A stretch of 64,000 bases of DNA, taken from contig JXTB01000241.1 of the NCBI GenBank assembly GCA_002914805.1, positions 476,231-540,230 on the forward strand, in the 5' to 3' direction. A program made the translations under genes and the position numbers. Below the pieces are notes generated by a model. That model did no database searches. It saw only the letters and a list, made by a program, of their open reading frames with translations, and was not told the DNA's origin. The first letter of the stretch is position 1. Each line of letters starts with the position of its first letter. The stretch is from Parasponia andersonii (lineage: Eukaryota > Streptophyta > Magnoliopsida > Rosales > Cannabaceae). Below, piece after piece: positions 1-12,045 of the stretch.

Positions 1-1661
1 AATTTCTAAGCCATAGAAATCAGTTTTGTGGAAGAAGAAGGCAAGAGATTCAACAAAGGTTCAAACTAGTCAAGGTGAGTTTTTTATGGAATTTGGAATT
101 GGTAATTTATTTCTATTGCATTAGCCCTTAAATCAAAGATTTTATTTGATGAATAAAGGTCCTAGAAAACCTTATATATGGTTGGAAACATAGAATTTAA
201 GTGGAGGATTAAAGTTAGACTTAAAGCCCCAAAGTTTACTATTTGTGGATTCAAGTGTTTTCATTGTTGGAATAAGTTGTCTACACTTGCAATTTGATTT
301 CATTACATAGAATGTATAAGACATTGATCCTTTTATGTAGATTACACCTATTTACTGGCTGGTTATGATGATATACAAGTGTAACAGTGGTTTTAAACTT
401 TGTTTAAACCAAAAAAAAAATTCAAGTGCACCTAGGTTGTTATAAATGATCCTTTTTGAGGTGTATATGTGGGGATTGGCTTGTGAATTGTTATTGCAGA
501 TCTTAAACCATGATTTTAATCATGTGGGAATGTCCTAAAAATAGGAAAGGTACTGTCCAAATATTTTTAAAACCAAATGGTACTATTAGAAGCAAATGGA
601 CTAGTTTTTATGAAAGTATGTGCCATTTCGGTTCATTTTGTGATTAGATTTCCTGATTTTGTGAAAGTTGTGGTTTATGCTTGTGGTTGCTTTCTTTAAG
701 CATTTTACATTATAGTAATCATTCTAGTAACAAAATTGATATAAGGTCTTCCACACACCTTATCACTGAGGATACTGACCCTTTTCACTATCTTTTCTGT
801 CGGACATAAGGTAAGTAACATTACATCTACAATGTAAGAAATTCTTTATTTACTGTGAATGTAAAATATTTGGATATGTGTATGTACGTATCTGTTAGTT
901 AGTCTTGCATGAGACATTAACACATGGTGTATTTGTATTGCCCGACGAGTATTGTTGAATAGGGTGTGGCAGGCCAGCACCCAAATATGTGATATGGTTC
1001 CTTCGGGGACACTTTGGTTCCTTCGGGAACACTCTGGTCCTTTCGGGGACACTATGGTTCCTTCGGGAACACTCTGACGGCGGTATGGGGTGGACCTCTG
1101 CTGTACACAGAGGGGATTTTTGGGGCTCGAGACCTCCATATAGCTCATGATATGTTATACGTTCTCTGAGTGGCTCAGTATGCAATTCACGGTCTTGTCA
1201 GGCAATACAATATACACAGGGATCCCAACCATATGACCATTTGTTTCATGTTATATGTACTCTGCATCTGCATACGTTACTTACTGAGTTTTATACTCAT
1301 TAATATTCTTACATTGTAGAAGGTATGGATGATATGTGAGTTAGAGGAGGAGCGCCGACTTTCTGACCGCGGCTTGTGTATATGAGCATTTTGACGCTGT
1401 GGTTTTCTAATAGACACTTTTGTACCTATTTTGTGTATGTACATTATGTAAATTTCATGAGAGGCCCACTTTGAGAGCGTGTATATATGTATATATTGCA
1501 GTATGTATAAATATGAGTGGAGTTTTCCTTTTCTTCCACAAAGTTTAAAAGTTTTAATTTTCCCCGATTTTATCAGTTCTAGGTCGAGTAGTGTCTCCCG
1601 ATTTCACTAAATATTTATACAAATACCCTTACGTACGTGTGTGGGATCGGGGGGTGTTACA
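1..1661 (-). repeat. Partial Ty3/gypsy LTR, Tekay/Del-like
   Basis: On the minus strand the sequence begins TGTAACACCC at 1661, the start typical of LTRs of Tekay/Del-type chromoviruses. It runs without a clear end to the left edge of the window, so the LTR is at least 1.66 kb. Reading frames inside it (for example around 846-1185) are short, overlapping and unlike known proteins. No internal retrotransposon sequence follows at 1662, so this is either the outer end of an element lying to the left or a solo LTR. Lineage is inferred from the terminus and a tandem-repeat zone, not from coding sequence. Confidence 0.6.
994..1073 (-). repeat. Four 20-bp tandem repeats inside the LTR
   Basis: Four adjacent 20-bp units share the core GGTTCCTTCGGGGACACT, with one or two differences each. 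The central TTCCTTCGGGGA can pair with itself, so each unit is a small imperfect palindrome. The array lies inside the Tekay-like LTR. Confidence 0.85.
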
Positions 1662-2723
1662 GTAACTATCTTTTACATTTTTTGTTGAATATGTTTAATT
1701 TTTGGTTTGATAAAAAATATGATTAATTCTATTTTTTTAAGGTTTAATTTGTGGTTCTCACGAATTGTGCTCTCCGCCCCTTTCTCTGTTCGATGCAAGC
1801 AGAGGCTCTTCCTTTCTCTCATCTTTTCTTGGCTTTACTCACTCACGAAGAGTTATGTAATTTAAAACTCTTTCCTTTTTTTTTTGTGCTCACTGGCATG
1901 TGATTTTTTTTTTGTGCTTACTGATGAATTTGGATTTTTCTATTTATCTTAATTTTTCTGAGTTTGTTGAGTTAATGAGTAAGTCGCAATGAGATGGCGA
2001 TTTATGTGTGTATATATATATATATATATAAATACAAACAAAAATTAAATATATAAGTTATAAGTTAATTACATACCTTGACAATGGCAGAGACCCAAAA
2101 ATGATATCCTCTGACATTGATTCTGATGATGGTAGTCCCAGGTTGATTCCGATGATGGTAGTTAATTACATGGAGACTTATACATATTGGCTTTGATTAT
2201 TGAAGAGATTTTTGGTGTTGTTCTGATTATGTATTTCTTAGGCCGAGGGTTCCTCTTTTGTTTAATTTTTGGGTTTTATTGATAGATTTTCAGTCAATAA
2301 ACTATCTTTTAATTCTGCTCTTTGTGATTATAGGATTTGTACAATTTTTGGGTGTTTACTTGTGATTATGGGTTTTAGTTTGAGGCTGTGGATTTTTGGT
2401 TATCACTCTGTTTGATTATTCCTCTGTTTTTAAAAAACTGAAATTTTGTGCTTATATATGTTTGATTTTGTGGTTTGAAATTTTTTTTCTTTTTAAAGTT
2501 CTAGAGCTTGCTATGTAAATGGAGTTTAAAAATATTTGGAGACAAAATTGTGTACTTGCTATTGATTCATAGCTTTTTTTTTTTTTATGTATTTGATAAT
2601 TGTAAATTTTGCTTTAGTGTTTAATTTTTTAGTTCTACATTTATATCGTTCATATATGTTATTATTATGTGATTTAGTTTGTAAAATTTTTTGAACTTTT
2701 TTTTATATGTATAGGTGATGATG

Positions 2724-2864
2724 TGCACACACTTGGTACTAAGTGCCGTGTGTACACATATATGCACACACTTAATACTAGGTGTCGTGTGTGTACTATA
2801 CACACACACATGGTATCAAGTGTCGAGTGTGTACATTTCTTGGTACTTGGTGCCGTGTGTACAT
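2724..2864. repeat. Tandem array of about four palindromic units
   Basis: About four imperfect units of 27-38 bp follow one another. The best unit, 2724-2756, begins TGCACACACTTGG and ends GCCGTGTGTACA, so its two ends are inverted copies of one another and an inner CACTT/AAGTG pair adds a second stem. Units two to four keep the CACAC...GTGTGTAC frame with substitutions. Any transcript would fold into consecutive hairpins. Confidence 0.75.
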
Positions 2865-3159
2865 GTCATTAAAAATAATCTTTAGAAAAAATGTGATCAA
2901 CATTTTAGTGTACTTAAATGAGTAATAAAATATTGAACACAAAAGAAAGGGGAACTTGTACTATCTTCTTGAGGATCCTTAGTGGTTAGGGTCCTCTAAA
3001 AGCGTTACAAGTTCTCCTTTTTTTTGGCACTTAAATTTTTACGAAGAAAATTTAATTAAGTAGTTAATAATATATATGAATAATAATTATAATTAAAATA
3101 ATAGTTATGTCAATAATTATTAAGTATTAAATAAATACATATTAGAAGGAATAAAAGAC

Positions 3160-3690
3160 CCAAAATAGCTCTATGACTAATTGAATTACTAAAATACCCC
3201 CATAACACATAAAGTACGGAGAATGTACTTAGAATACAAGAAATATCTGAAATATCCTTACAGAACATAAAATACAAAAAATACCCGTATTAGTCTTAAA
3301 ATTAATAAAATACCCCCATAACATAGAAAGTACAAATACTATCCTTCGAATATACGAAATATCCAAAATACCCTTAGAGCACATGAGATACCAAAAATAC
3401 CCCTTAAACATGAAAAAAAATACCAAGAATACATCAACCACACAGAACATACAGAAAATACCTGTATTAGTAACAATATTATGAAATTACCCCTAGTTCA
3501 CATAAGATACCAAAAATACCCCAATTGGAAATAATATTAGTAGAATATTATTACTAATACACATAAAATGCCTAAAATACCCCTATTAGTGATAAAATTA
3601 CTAAAAGTACCCCTACGATACGAAAATTACCAAGAATATCTTTAGAACATAAGAAATACCCAAAATACCCTTAGATCACATAAACACGAG
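3160..3690. repeat. Degenerate AATACCC(C) minisatellite-like array
   Basis: Roughly 500 bp contain many copies of AAAATACCCC or AAATACCC spaced about 20-50 bp apart, with intervening motifs such as CATAA, ACATAAGATACC and GTATTAGT that also recur. The single reading frame inside it (3229-3450, minus) has no ATG-led protein character and is low complexity. Such motif-dense arrays occur in subterminal regions of plant CACTA elements, but that link is inference here. Confidence 0.6.
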
Positions 3691-4319
3691 AATGGTCATT
3701 ATACTTGAACTGGTTTGGGATGTTCTTGATCATCAAAATAAGGTTATACAATTGTGATCACCATACAATTAGGTTAGAGGTTGTAGTCATAATGTGTACA
3801 TTTGTACACATAGTGACTTTAATATATGCATGCATTATTTTAGTCATAAAAAAAATTACTTTAGACCCGTTCAGGAGTTGGTGAGAGATTATATATCTTA
3901 ATATTGATTCTTGGATTGTCCCGTTTGGAAAGTTTGGAATTACATGTTATGTGTTGTCATTCACTTATAAATATTGTTCTTTAGTCAAGTTCTGATGGTA
4001 TCTCCCTGTGTTCTCCCGGTGTATACATATATGTAGCACACTTAGGGGAATTGTGATGAGATGCTGCCGAAATTTTGACGTGGACATAATAATATTTGAG
4101 TGAATGATGAACCATATAACAAAGTTATCCTGAATGGAATAGGGCCTTACCCTTTAGAAATGGAGTGATAATGCGTATTTAGGACACATGCAAATAGAAG
4201 CACTTGCATATATGCATTGTACTCGCTCTCATGTTCAATGTTTATGTCGAATATGTTTAAGAAAAGATGAATGCAGACAAGAGTTGGATGAGCGTTAAGA
4301 GCCATTTGTAAACTCAATT

Positions 4320-5595
4320 TTTGAAGAGGTACTAAGGCATTTGCCAAAAGGATGAAACAGTACGTCAACTCTGAAGGAAAAGTAAGATGTCCATGTATGG
4401 TGTGCTTAAATGGGAAATCTCAAGATCTGTTAACAGTAGAACATCATCTAATTGAGAAGGGAATATAACCATCATATACTGTATGGTCATATCATGGAGA
4501 GTTATTCCCTACTACCCATGATCCTATTGAGGATGAAAATGATGGGTAGGGCGATGAGATGCAAGATCTCCTGGCCGATATTGCTGGAATCACTGGAATA
4601 AGTCATGGAATTGACCAAGAATTGGATGACGTTCTTGAAATTGAGAGAGATCAACAATCATATAAGTTTAGTGATTTATTTATGGAGATGGAGAAAGAGG
4701 TGTATCCTGGGTGTACTAAGAGCTCTACCCTAAATTGTTTAGTAAAGTTAATGAATTTAAAAGTACTTAACAAGTGGACTAATAAATCGTTTGATATGTT
4801 ATTGAAACTGTTGATTAAAGCTTTTCCAGAGAGAACAAATTTACATAGGTCTCACTACGAGGCGAAGACAAAGTTGCGTGCTATCGGTCTTGGGTATGAA
4901 TCAATTTATGTTTGTAAGTATGATTGTGCACTATTTTGGAAGGAATATTCAGAGTTAGATCATTGTCCAGTGTGTGGTGAAAACCGTTGGGAATTAGGGA
5001 AAAAAGTGCATAGAAAAGTGTTGCATTATTTCCCTTTAATGCCCTGATTGAAGAGGTTATATAAATCTTGATATACCACGAAGGACATGAGATGACATGA
5101 TTCAGAGAGGCCAAAGGAAAAAGGTGTGTTGAGACATCCTATAGATGGTGTTGCTTGGAAAGAGTTTGATCGAAAGTATCCTTCATTTGCCTCTGATCCT
5201 AGAAATGTCTGGTTGGGATTGGTGACAGATGGATTTAACCCTTTCGGGAATATGAGCAATGCATATTCCATGTGGCCAGTTATACTCATTTCGTATAACT
5301 TGCCACCTTGGAAGTACATGAAATCAGAGTCCATGATGCTATCTCTTCTAATTCCTAGTCCAACGGCTCCTGGAAAAGACATGGACATCTTTATAAAGCC
5401 TCTTATTGACGAGCTATAAGAACTGTGGGTGAATGGTATAAAAACTCGAGATGCAATAAATGGCAATATATTTTGTATGCGTGCTGCAGTAATGTGGACC
5501 ATCAACGACTATCCAACATATGCCCTAATGTCAGGATGAAGCACCAAGGGGTATATGGCTTGTTCAAGTTATAATGAAGAAACTTCATCTGTAGG
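4320..5595 (+). pseudogene. CACTA (En/Spm) transposase remnant, TNP2-like
   Basis: The conceptual product matches TNP2-type transposases of plant CACTA DNA transposons. The N-terminal transposase-associated part has the CPCMVCLNG motif near 4386. The core has the PGCTKSSTLNCLVKLMNLK and CPVCGENRWE blocks (4559-5047). A later block carries ERPKEKGVLRHPIDG followed by FNPFGNMSNAYSMWPVI and LPPWKYMK (5126-5419). All blocks lie in one reading frame, with no frameshift needed, but that frame is cut by at least seven stops, including 5045, 5069, 5093, 5417 and about 5537. Several are TGA where the family has Trp or Arg, which fits C-to-T decay. The C-terminal half, TNPA and terminal inverted repeats are missing; copia sequence begins at about 5600. 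It is non-functional. Confidence 0.88.
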
Positions 5596-5599
5596 GGAT

Positions 5600-7169
5600 A
5601 TGGCTTGTCCAACTCTGATTCTAATGATGTTGTTACTCATAATACTCCTATTGTGGTTACTACAACTGAGGCTATCACCAATATTGTACCTAAATCAAAC
5701 ATTAGTTCCTCACTGATTGTTAACATACATCCTATGACTACAAGGTGAAAGAAAGGCATTGTTTAACCCAAGGTCTTTATTGCTACCAAGGAACTAGCTA
5801 CGGTTGAAGAAGCTTTGAAGAAGAACAATGGAAAACAGCCATGACAGATGAGTATTTGGCTCTTCTTCGAAATCAAACTTGGTCCTTAGTACCATTACCT
5901 ACAAGCAGACAAGCTACAGGATATAAATGGGTATTTTGAGTCAAAGAAAACCCAAATGGAACTGTAAACCAATATAAAGCTCGTTTAGTTGCAAAAAGAT
6001 TTTATCAGACATCTCGTTTTGATTTTAATGAAACTTTCAACCACGTGGTAAAATCAACAACAATCTGAATTATTTTAAAAGTTCCATTATTATGAGGCTG
6101 GAATATCAAATAAATAGATGTTAATAACGCTTTTCTTAATGGAGTTCTCCGTGAAGAAATGCATATGGAACAGCCTCAAGGCTTTGTGCATAGTGATTCA
6201 ACTCATCTGGTATACAAATTACACAAAACATTATATGGTCTCAATCAAGCTCCTCGGGCATGGTTTGAAAAGCTTAACACTGCTCTAATATCATTTAGTT
6301 TTCAATCTGCTAAGTCAGATCAGTCCTTATTTGTATGAATTCATTCAAGTCATTGAACTTTCATTCTTGTATATGTTGATGATATTTTGATTACAGGGAG
6401 TGATTCTCAAGTTCTTGATCAGCTAGTTCAGTCTCTTAATAAGGATTTGCTTTAAAAGAACTTGGAGCACTCAATTATTTTCTTGGAATTCAAGTTCAAT
6501 CTACTGTTGGGGAATACACCTATCACAAACCAAGTATATTTCAAATCTTTTGTGCAAGGAAAAAATGCAATATGCAAATAACTTTAGCACTCCTATGACT
6601 TCAGGTTTAAAACTCTCAGCTTATGAAAGTGACTCAATTTGTGATGTTTAACTCTATAGAATTATTGTAAGAGCACTGCAATATGCTACGATCACTAGAC
6701 CTAAGATTACATACAATGTAAATCGTGTGTGTTAATTCATGCAATAACCTTTAGTTTTTCAGTAAGAAGCAGTTAAACGAATTCTTTGATATCTAAGTGG
6801 AACACTACAATATGGTCTTCATCTTAAGAAGTTGTCTACTCTAGATATTGTTGGATTTTGCGATGCAGATTAGGAATCTGATCCAGATGATCGGAGATCT
6901 ACATCTAGATATTGTGTTTATCTTAGCTTTAATCTCATTACATGACATTTTAAGAAGCAACATACAATGTCTAGATCTAGTATTGAAGCTGAATATATAA
7001 CTCTAGCTAACTTGGTTGGAGAAATCACTTGACTCTAATCATTGCTTTTTGAACTTCAAGTACAAAATATTAAGGTGCATATTATCTAGTATGATAACTT
7101 AAGCACGATAATACTAGCTACCAATCCAATAATGCATGCTCGGTCCAAGTACATAGAGTTAGACCTTTA
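5600..7169 (+). pseudogene. Old Ty1/copia pol remnant, 5' part of a split element
   Basis: A heavily decayed copia pol region starts in the spacer just before reverse transcriptase and runs into RNase H. Recognisable pieces are the family's W-x-x-A-M-x-D-E-Y entry block near 5840, the AFLNGVL-type block near 6130, the LYGL-x-QAPRAWF block near 6235, the YVDD catalytic motif near 6372, and RNase H pieces near 6850-7160. Gag, protease, integrase and the 5' LTR are absent on the left, where it abuts the CACTA remnant. It is broken in many places. At 7169 it is split by a younger copia element and resumes at 12393. Confidence 0.88.
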
Positions 7170-7521
7170 TATTAGAAATAAACTTCTTTGTGACCCATTA
7201 GGCCATAATTTAGTTATTTGGGCTTGTATTGTGAGTTGGGCTTGTTTTGGTATGTGTGTGTCTAATAGCCCATAGTTTAATATCCAGGTTTCTAGAGTAT
7301 TCTTATATTTGCTAGATTGTATAATTAATTAGGTAGTTGGAGGTTACATGGAGCATCTAGAATTATCCTTGGAGTAGTATAATTAGAATGCTCCTCCCCC
7401 CATTTTGTATCAAGTAAAAGAGAAACAATTCAAGTAGTAATACAAGTTCTTCTCTTCCACCAAAATTCTCTCTAGTTTCTTCTTTAGCCTTTCGAGCCTT
7501 AAAAATCTCCTATTTCCAACA
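7170..7521 (+). repeat. 5' LTR of the nested copia element
   Basis: The 352-bp LTR ends TTTCCAACA, followed after three bases by the primer site. It pairs with 12046-12392 along its whole length. Its left terminus has drifted slightly from the TGTTAG start seen in the 3' copy. Confidence 0.92.
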
Positions 7522-7524
7522 AAG

Positions 7525-7536
7525 TGGTACCAGAGT
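7525..7536 (+). promoter_or_regulatory. Primer binding site of the nested copia element
   Basis: TGGTACCAGAGT lies three bases after the 5' LTR. It differs by two bases from TGGTATCAGAGC, complementary to the 3' end of initiator tRNA-Met and used by most plant copia elements. Confidence 0.85.
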
Positions 7537-7796
7537 GAGGTTATGAGTTCTCTTGAAATTCTAAGTACGCTCTGTGGTTACAGTTTTGACTGATCTTTCA
7601 TATCAGAAAATAATTATTGAGATTAAGAGTATTAGCCATTTGTTTCAAACATACCACTATTATATATTAAATTGAAGAGCTCTACGAGACAAATACGTTG
7701 CCGTAAAAATCAGCCCAATCGAAGTCTGAACGAGTCGTCGGAAATTTATTGCCACAAACTGAGTCAACTCACTAAGTTGAGCCAGGTCAGAGCTGT

Positions 7797-7914
7797 TTGA
7801 CTGAGCCGTTAGAGCCATTGACCAAGCCATCAGAATTGCTTAACTGCACTATTGACTAAGCTGTCGGAGCCGTTGACCACCTCGTTGACCATTGACTGAG
7901 TGTTGACTTTGACT
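7797..7914 (+). promoter_or_regulatory. Cluster of eight W-box-type motifs in the copia leader
   Basis: Eight copies of TTGACC or TTGACT occur within 118 bp, starting at 7797, 7818, 7852, 7873, 7885, 7892, 7903 and 7909, all on the same strand. TTGAC(C/T) is the core bound by WRKY transcription factors. The cluster lies between the primer site and gag. Whether it is bound is unknown; it may instead be the by-product of a short internal repeat built around GAGCCGTTGACC. Confidence 0.5.
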
Positions 7915-8039
7915 AAGTCGATATACAAGTCAATCTTAAGGTTTTTCGATGTTCCGGATCTATTCGTGTAGTTAAAATTTCTAAAATCTCACTCTGTTAA
8001 AAGTTATGACTACTGGCAGTTTAGAATCTCTTTAAGTTC

Positions 8040-8878
8040 TACCACTTCAAGGCAGTAACTTTGATAATTAGACTATCAAAATGAAAGTCCTCTTTGGAGC
8101 ACATGATGTTTGGGAAGTAGTAGAGAAAGGCTACGAAGAGCCATAAGATGAGACAATACTATCTTTAATACAGAAGGATAGTTTAAAAGATTTAAGAAAG
8201 AGAGACAAAAAAGCTCTCTTCCTCATTTACCAAGCCTTAGATGATGATGGATTTGAGAAAATCTCAAGTGCAACCTCCGCCAAAGAAGCATAGAAGAAAC
8301 TTCAAATCTTATAAAAGGGAGAATAAAAAGGTTCATCTTCAAACTCTAATAGGGGAGTTTGATTTGCTACACATGATAGAGACTGAATTAGTTTCTGACT
8401 ACTTTTTTAGAGCTCTAAACATTTCCAATCAAATGAAGAGAAATGTTGAGAAACTAGAAAATGTTACGATTATAGAAAAGATTCTTTGATCATTAGATCC
8501 AAAATTCGAGAATATTATTATTGTCATTGAAGAAACCAAAGACTTAGGAGCCATGACGATAGAATAACTCTTGGGTTCCTTCCAAGCCCACAAAAAAAAG
8601 AAAAAGAAGATGCAAAATTTCTATGAGTAGCTCCTTAAGGCTCAACTCCAAGAGAAAAAAGAAGATTTCGGCAATGGAAGAGGCCAAGGAATAGGTCGCG
8701 GACATGTAAGAGTAGGAAGAGGATGCTTCAACAATAATTATAAAAATAAAGATAGACGAGAAAGTTTGACAAGAGGTCCTGGATGAGGTAACCCACGGCA
8801 TTGGCATGACAAGTCCTAAATCAAGTGTTGCAATTGTCCGAGATATTGTCATTATGCTTCCGAATGTAGAGCTCCAAA
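8040..8878 (+). pseudogene. Gag region of the nested copia element
   Basis: The region encodes a copia-type capsid precursor. It opens with the N-terminal family block around NFDN and VLFGAHDVWEVVEKGY (8050-8130), continues through the UBN2-like middle (8160-8560), and ends in a zinc knuckle with the C-x2-C-x4-H-x4-C spacing at about 8824-8878. A charged KKKKK-type linker precedes the knuckle. The frame is interrupted, so the copy is a fossil. Confidence 0.85.
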
Positions 8879-11800
8879 GAAGGTGCAAGAAAGAGCCAAC
8901 TTTGTCGAAGATAAAAGACAAGAGGAAGATATATTATTATTAGCATGCAAGGAGACATATGGGTGCCAAGAAAATATATGGTGTCTTGATAGCGGAGCAA
9001 GCAATCATATGTGTGGAAGAAGAGATATGCTCGTAGAGCTTGACGAGTCAATGATTAGGAATGTTTCATCTAGAGATGATTCCAAGGCAGCAGTAAATGG
9101 CAACAGTAAAATTCTCATATGCTTTAGAAATATAGAACATCAGTTTATTCCAAACGTTTACTACATGCCTAACATGAAGAGTAATATCTTGAGTCTTGGC
9201 CAACTCTCAGAGAAAGGCTATGGTATTCACATGAAAGAAAATAGTCTTTCTTTAAGAGACAATAGAAACAAGTTAATCACTAAAGTTTCAATGATAAGAA
9301 ATAGAATGTTCTTGTTACATATTCAAAATGATGTAGCAAAATGTCTAAAGGCTTGCTATAAAAATTCATCATGGCTTTGGCACCTAAGATTTGGACATCT
9401 CAATTTTGGCAACCTAGAATTACTAGCAAAGAAGGAGATGGTTCGAGGTCTACCCTTTATCAGTCAACCAGACTAATTATGTGAAGGATGCTTATTAGGA
9501 AAGTAATTCAGAAGAAGCTTTCCATGAGAATCGAGTTCCCGAGCCCATAAACTGCTTGAGCTTATATATACCGATGTGTGTGACCCAATAAGAACAACCT
9601 CTCTTGGTAAGAGTAATTACTTTCTCCTCTTTATCGATGATTATTCAAGAAAGACCTGGGTGTATTTCTTGAGGAAAAAACAGAAGTGTTCGAAAAATTC
9701 AAGAAGTTCAAAGCACTTGTTGAAAAGAAAAGTGGTCGAAGTATCAAGGCAATGAGATCTGATAGAGGATGCGAATTCACATCATACAAGTTTCAGAAGT
9801 ATTGTGAAGACTACGGCATCCACCGTCCTTTAACAGTACCAAGATCTCCTTAACAGAATGGTATTGCAGAACGAAAGAATAGAACAATCTTAGACACAGC
9901 TAGAAGCATGCTCAAGAGCAAAGGAATGCCAAAGGAGTTTTGGGCTGAAGCTATAGCTTGTGCAATTTATATATCAAATCGCTCTCCAATAAGAAATGTA
10001 TAGGGAAAGATGCCACAAAAAGCTTGGAGTGGAAGAAAGCCTGCAATCTCTCACCTAAAAGTATTTGAAAGCATAGCTTATGCTCATGTGCCTGATGAAA
10101 AGAAAACCAAGCACGATAAAAGTGAAAAGTTTGTCTTCATCGGCTACGACTCTAACTCAAAAGGCTAGAAGCTCTATAATCCAAGCAATGGCAAGACTAT
10201 TATTAGTCACGATGTGGAGTTTGACGAAGAAATATCTGGGAATGGCTCACACAAGAGGGAAATTATGACTTTCTACCATACATTGAAGAAGAAAGCGAGC
10301 AACAAAGAATAGAGCAAGTAAGAGAAGAACTGCAAGAGCCTATTACTCCACCTACTTCACCAATGACAAGCATTCGTCAAGAAATAATACCAGGATCATC
10401 TTTAAGCAGCAGTTCAAGTAAAAGTATACCAAGATTAAGGAGCTTACAAGAGATATATGAAGTGGCTGAGAATCAAAATGACTTAACTCTCTTTTACCTC
10501 ATTGCTGATTATAAACCATTAAGCTTTGATGAAGCTACACAAAGTAAAAAGTGGCGAGATGCGATGGATGAAAAAATAAAGGCGATAACAAAGAATGATA
10601 CATGGGAGCTTGCTACACTTCAAAAAGAGCACAAAGCAATCGGCATGAAATAAGTTTATAAGGCTAAAAAGAATACTAAAGGAGAAGTGGAGAGATATTA
10701 GGCAAGAATGGTTGCGAAGAGATATAGTCAAAGACCTGGCATAGACTATAATGAGGTATTTGCTCCTATCACCTGTCTAGAAATGGTACGATTGATCATC
10801 TTATTGGCTGCTCAAAATAAATGGAAAATTCATCCAATGAATGTCAAGTCAGCTTTCTTAAATGGAGTCCTTGAAGAAGAAGTCTATATAGACCATCTAG
10901 GTATAAGATTAAGGGACAAGAAGATAAGGTCCTAAAGTTGAAGAAGGCCCTTTATGGGTTAACATAAGCACCAAGAGCATGTAATAGCCACATCGACAAG
11001 TACTTCCAAAATAACAATTTCATTAAATGTCCTTATAAGCATGCGTTATACATCAAAGTAAAAGATGGAGATATCTTAATCGTGTGCCTCTATGTCGATG
11101 ATCTGATCTTCACGGGGAGTAATCCATCTATATTCGCAGAGTTTGAGAAAACAATGACAAAGGAGTTCGAGATGACTGACATCGGACTCATGTGTTACTA
11201 TACTGGCATAGAAATGAAGCAAGAAGAAGATGAAATTTTCATTTCACAAGAAGACGATGCTAAGGAGATCATCAAGAAGTTCAAGATGAATGATTGCAAG
11301 GCTATTAATACACTAGTCAAATGTAGAGTCAAGCTATCAAAGCGTAATGAAGGAGAAAAAGTGGATCCAACACTCTGCAAAAGCTTAGTTGGAAGTTTGC
11401 ACTACTTGACTTGCACAAGACCTGATATTTTCTACGCTGTGTGCCTAGTTAGTCATTACATAGAATCTCCAACAATCACTTACTTGAAAGTTACCAAAAG
11501 AATCCTTCAATATATTAAAGGTACAACTAACTTTAACTTACGATATTCATCATCTAATAACTATAATCTTATAGGTTATAGTGACAGTGATTGGAGTGGA
11601 GACTTAAATGATCGAGAGAGTACAGGTGGTTTTATATTCTTCATGGGAGACACTGCTTTCACATGGTTATCTAAGAAGTAATCAATCATCACACTTTCAA
11701 GTTGTGAAGCAGAGTATATTGCTGCTACATCATGTGTCTGTCATGCGATTTGGCTAAGAAATTTGTTGAAGAAACTATGCATTCCGCAGAATGAACCCAT

Positions 11801-12038
11801 TGAGATCTATATTGACAATAAATCAGCAATTGCTTTGGCAAAGAATTCCGTCTTCCATGATAGAAGTAAGCACATCGATACCCACTACCATTATATAAGA
11901 GAATGTGTTGCAAGAAAGGATGTGCAACTGAAGTATGTGAAGACTCAAGACCAAGTAGCAAATATTTTCACCAAACCACTCAAGCATGAAGATTTTCTTA
12001 AGTTAAGAAATTTACTAGGTGTCACAAATCAAGTTTAA
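8879..12038 (+). pseudogene. Pol region (PR-INT-RT-RH) of the nested copia element
   Basis: Domains appear in copia order. The aspartic protease has the DSGASNHM motif near 8990. The pre-integrase block has WHLRFGHL near 9373. The integrase core spans about 9540-10000, followed by its C-terminal KPS...HLKVF-like block. Reverse transcriptase spans about 10540-11300, with the CLYVDDLIF catalytic motif near 11082-11110. RNase H spans about 11570-12000, with SDSDWSGD and the ESTGGF block. The last long open stretch ends at 12038, eight bases before the 3' LTR. Interrupted in several places; not functional. Confidence 0.92.
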
Positions 12039-12045
12039 GGAGGGG

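Larger units (their letters stand above)
1662..4319. other. Non-coding AT-rich region with two repeat arrays
   Basis: No supported gene. The stretch holds a short (TA)n run near 2014-2030, a palindromic tandem array (2724-2864) and a long degenerate array built on AATACCC (about 3160-3690), each listed separately. It lies directly upstream of the CACTA transposase remnant. It may contain that element's subterminal region, but no CACTA-type terminus could be found to prove it. Confidence 0.6.

Noticed and set aside
846-1185. Two overlapping minus-strand frames with a repeated PEGT/SVPEG phrase
   Set aside because: The phrase comes from the 20-bp tandem repeat inside an LTR, and both overlapping frames are open for the same reason.
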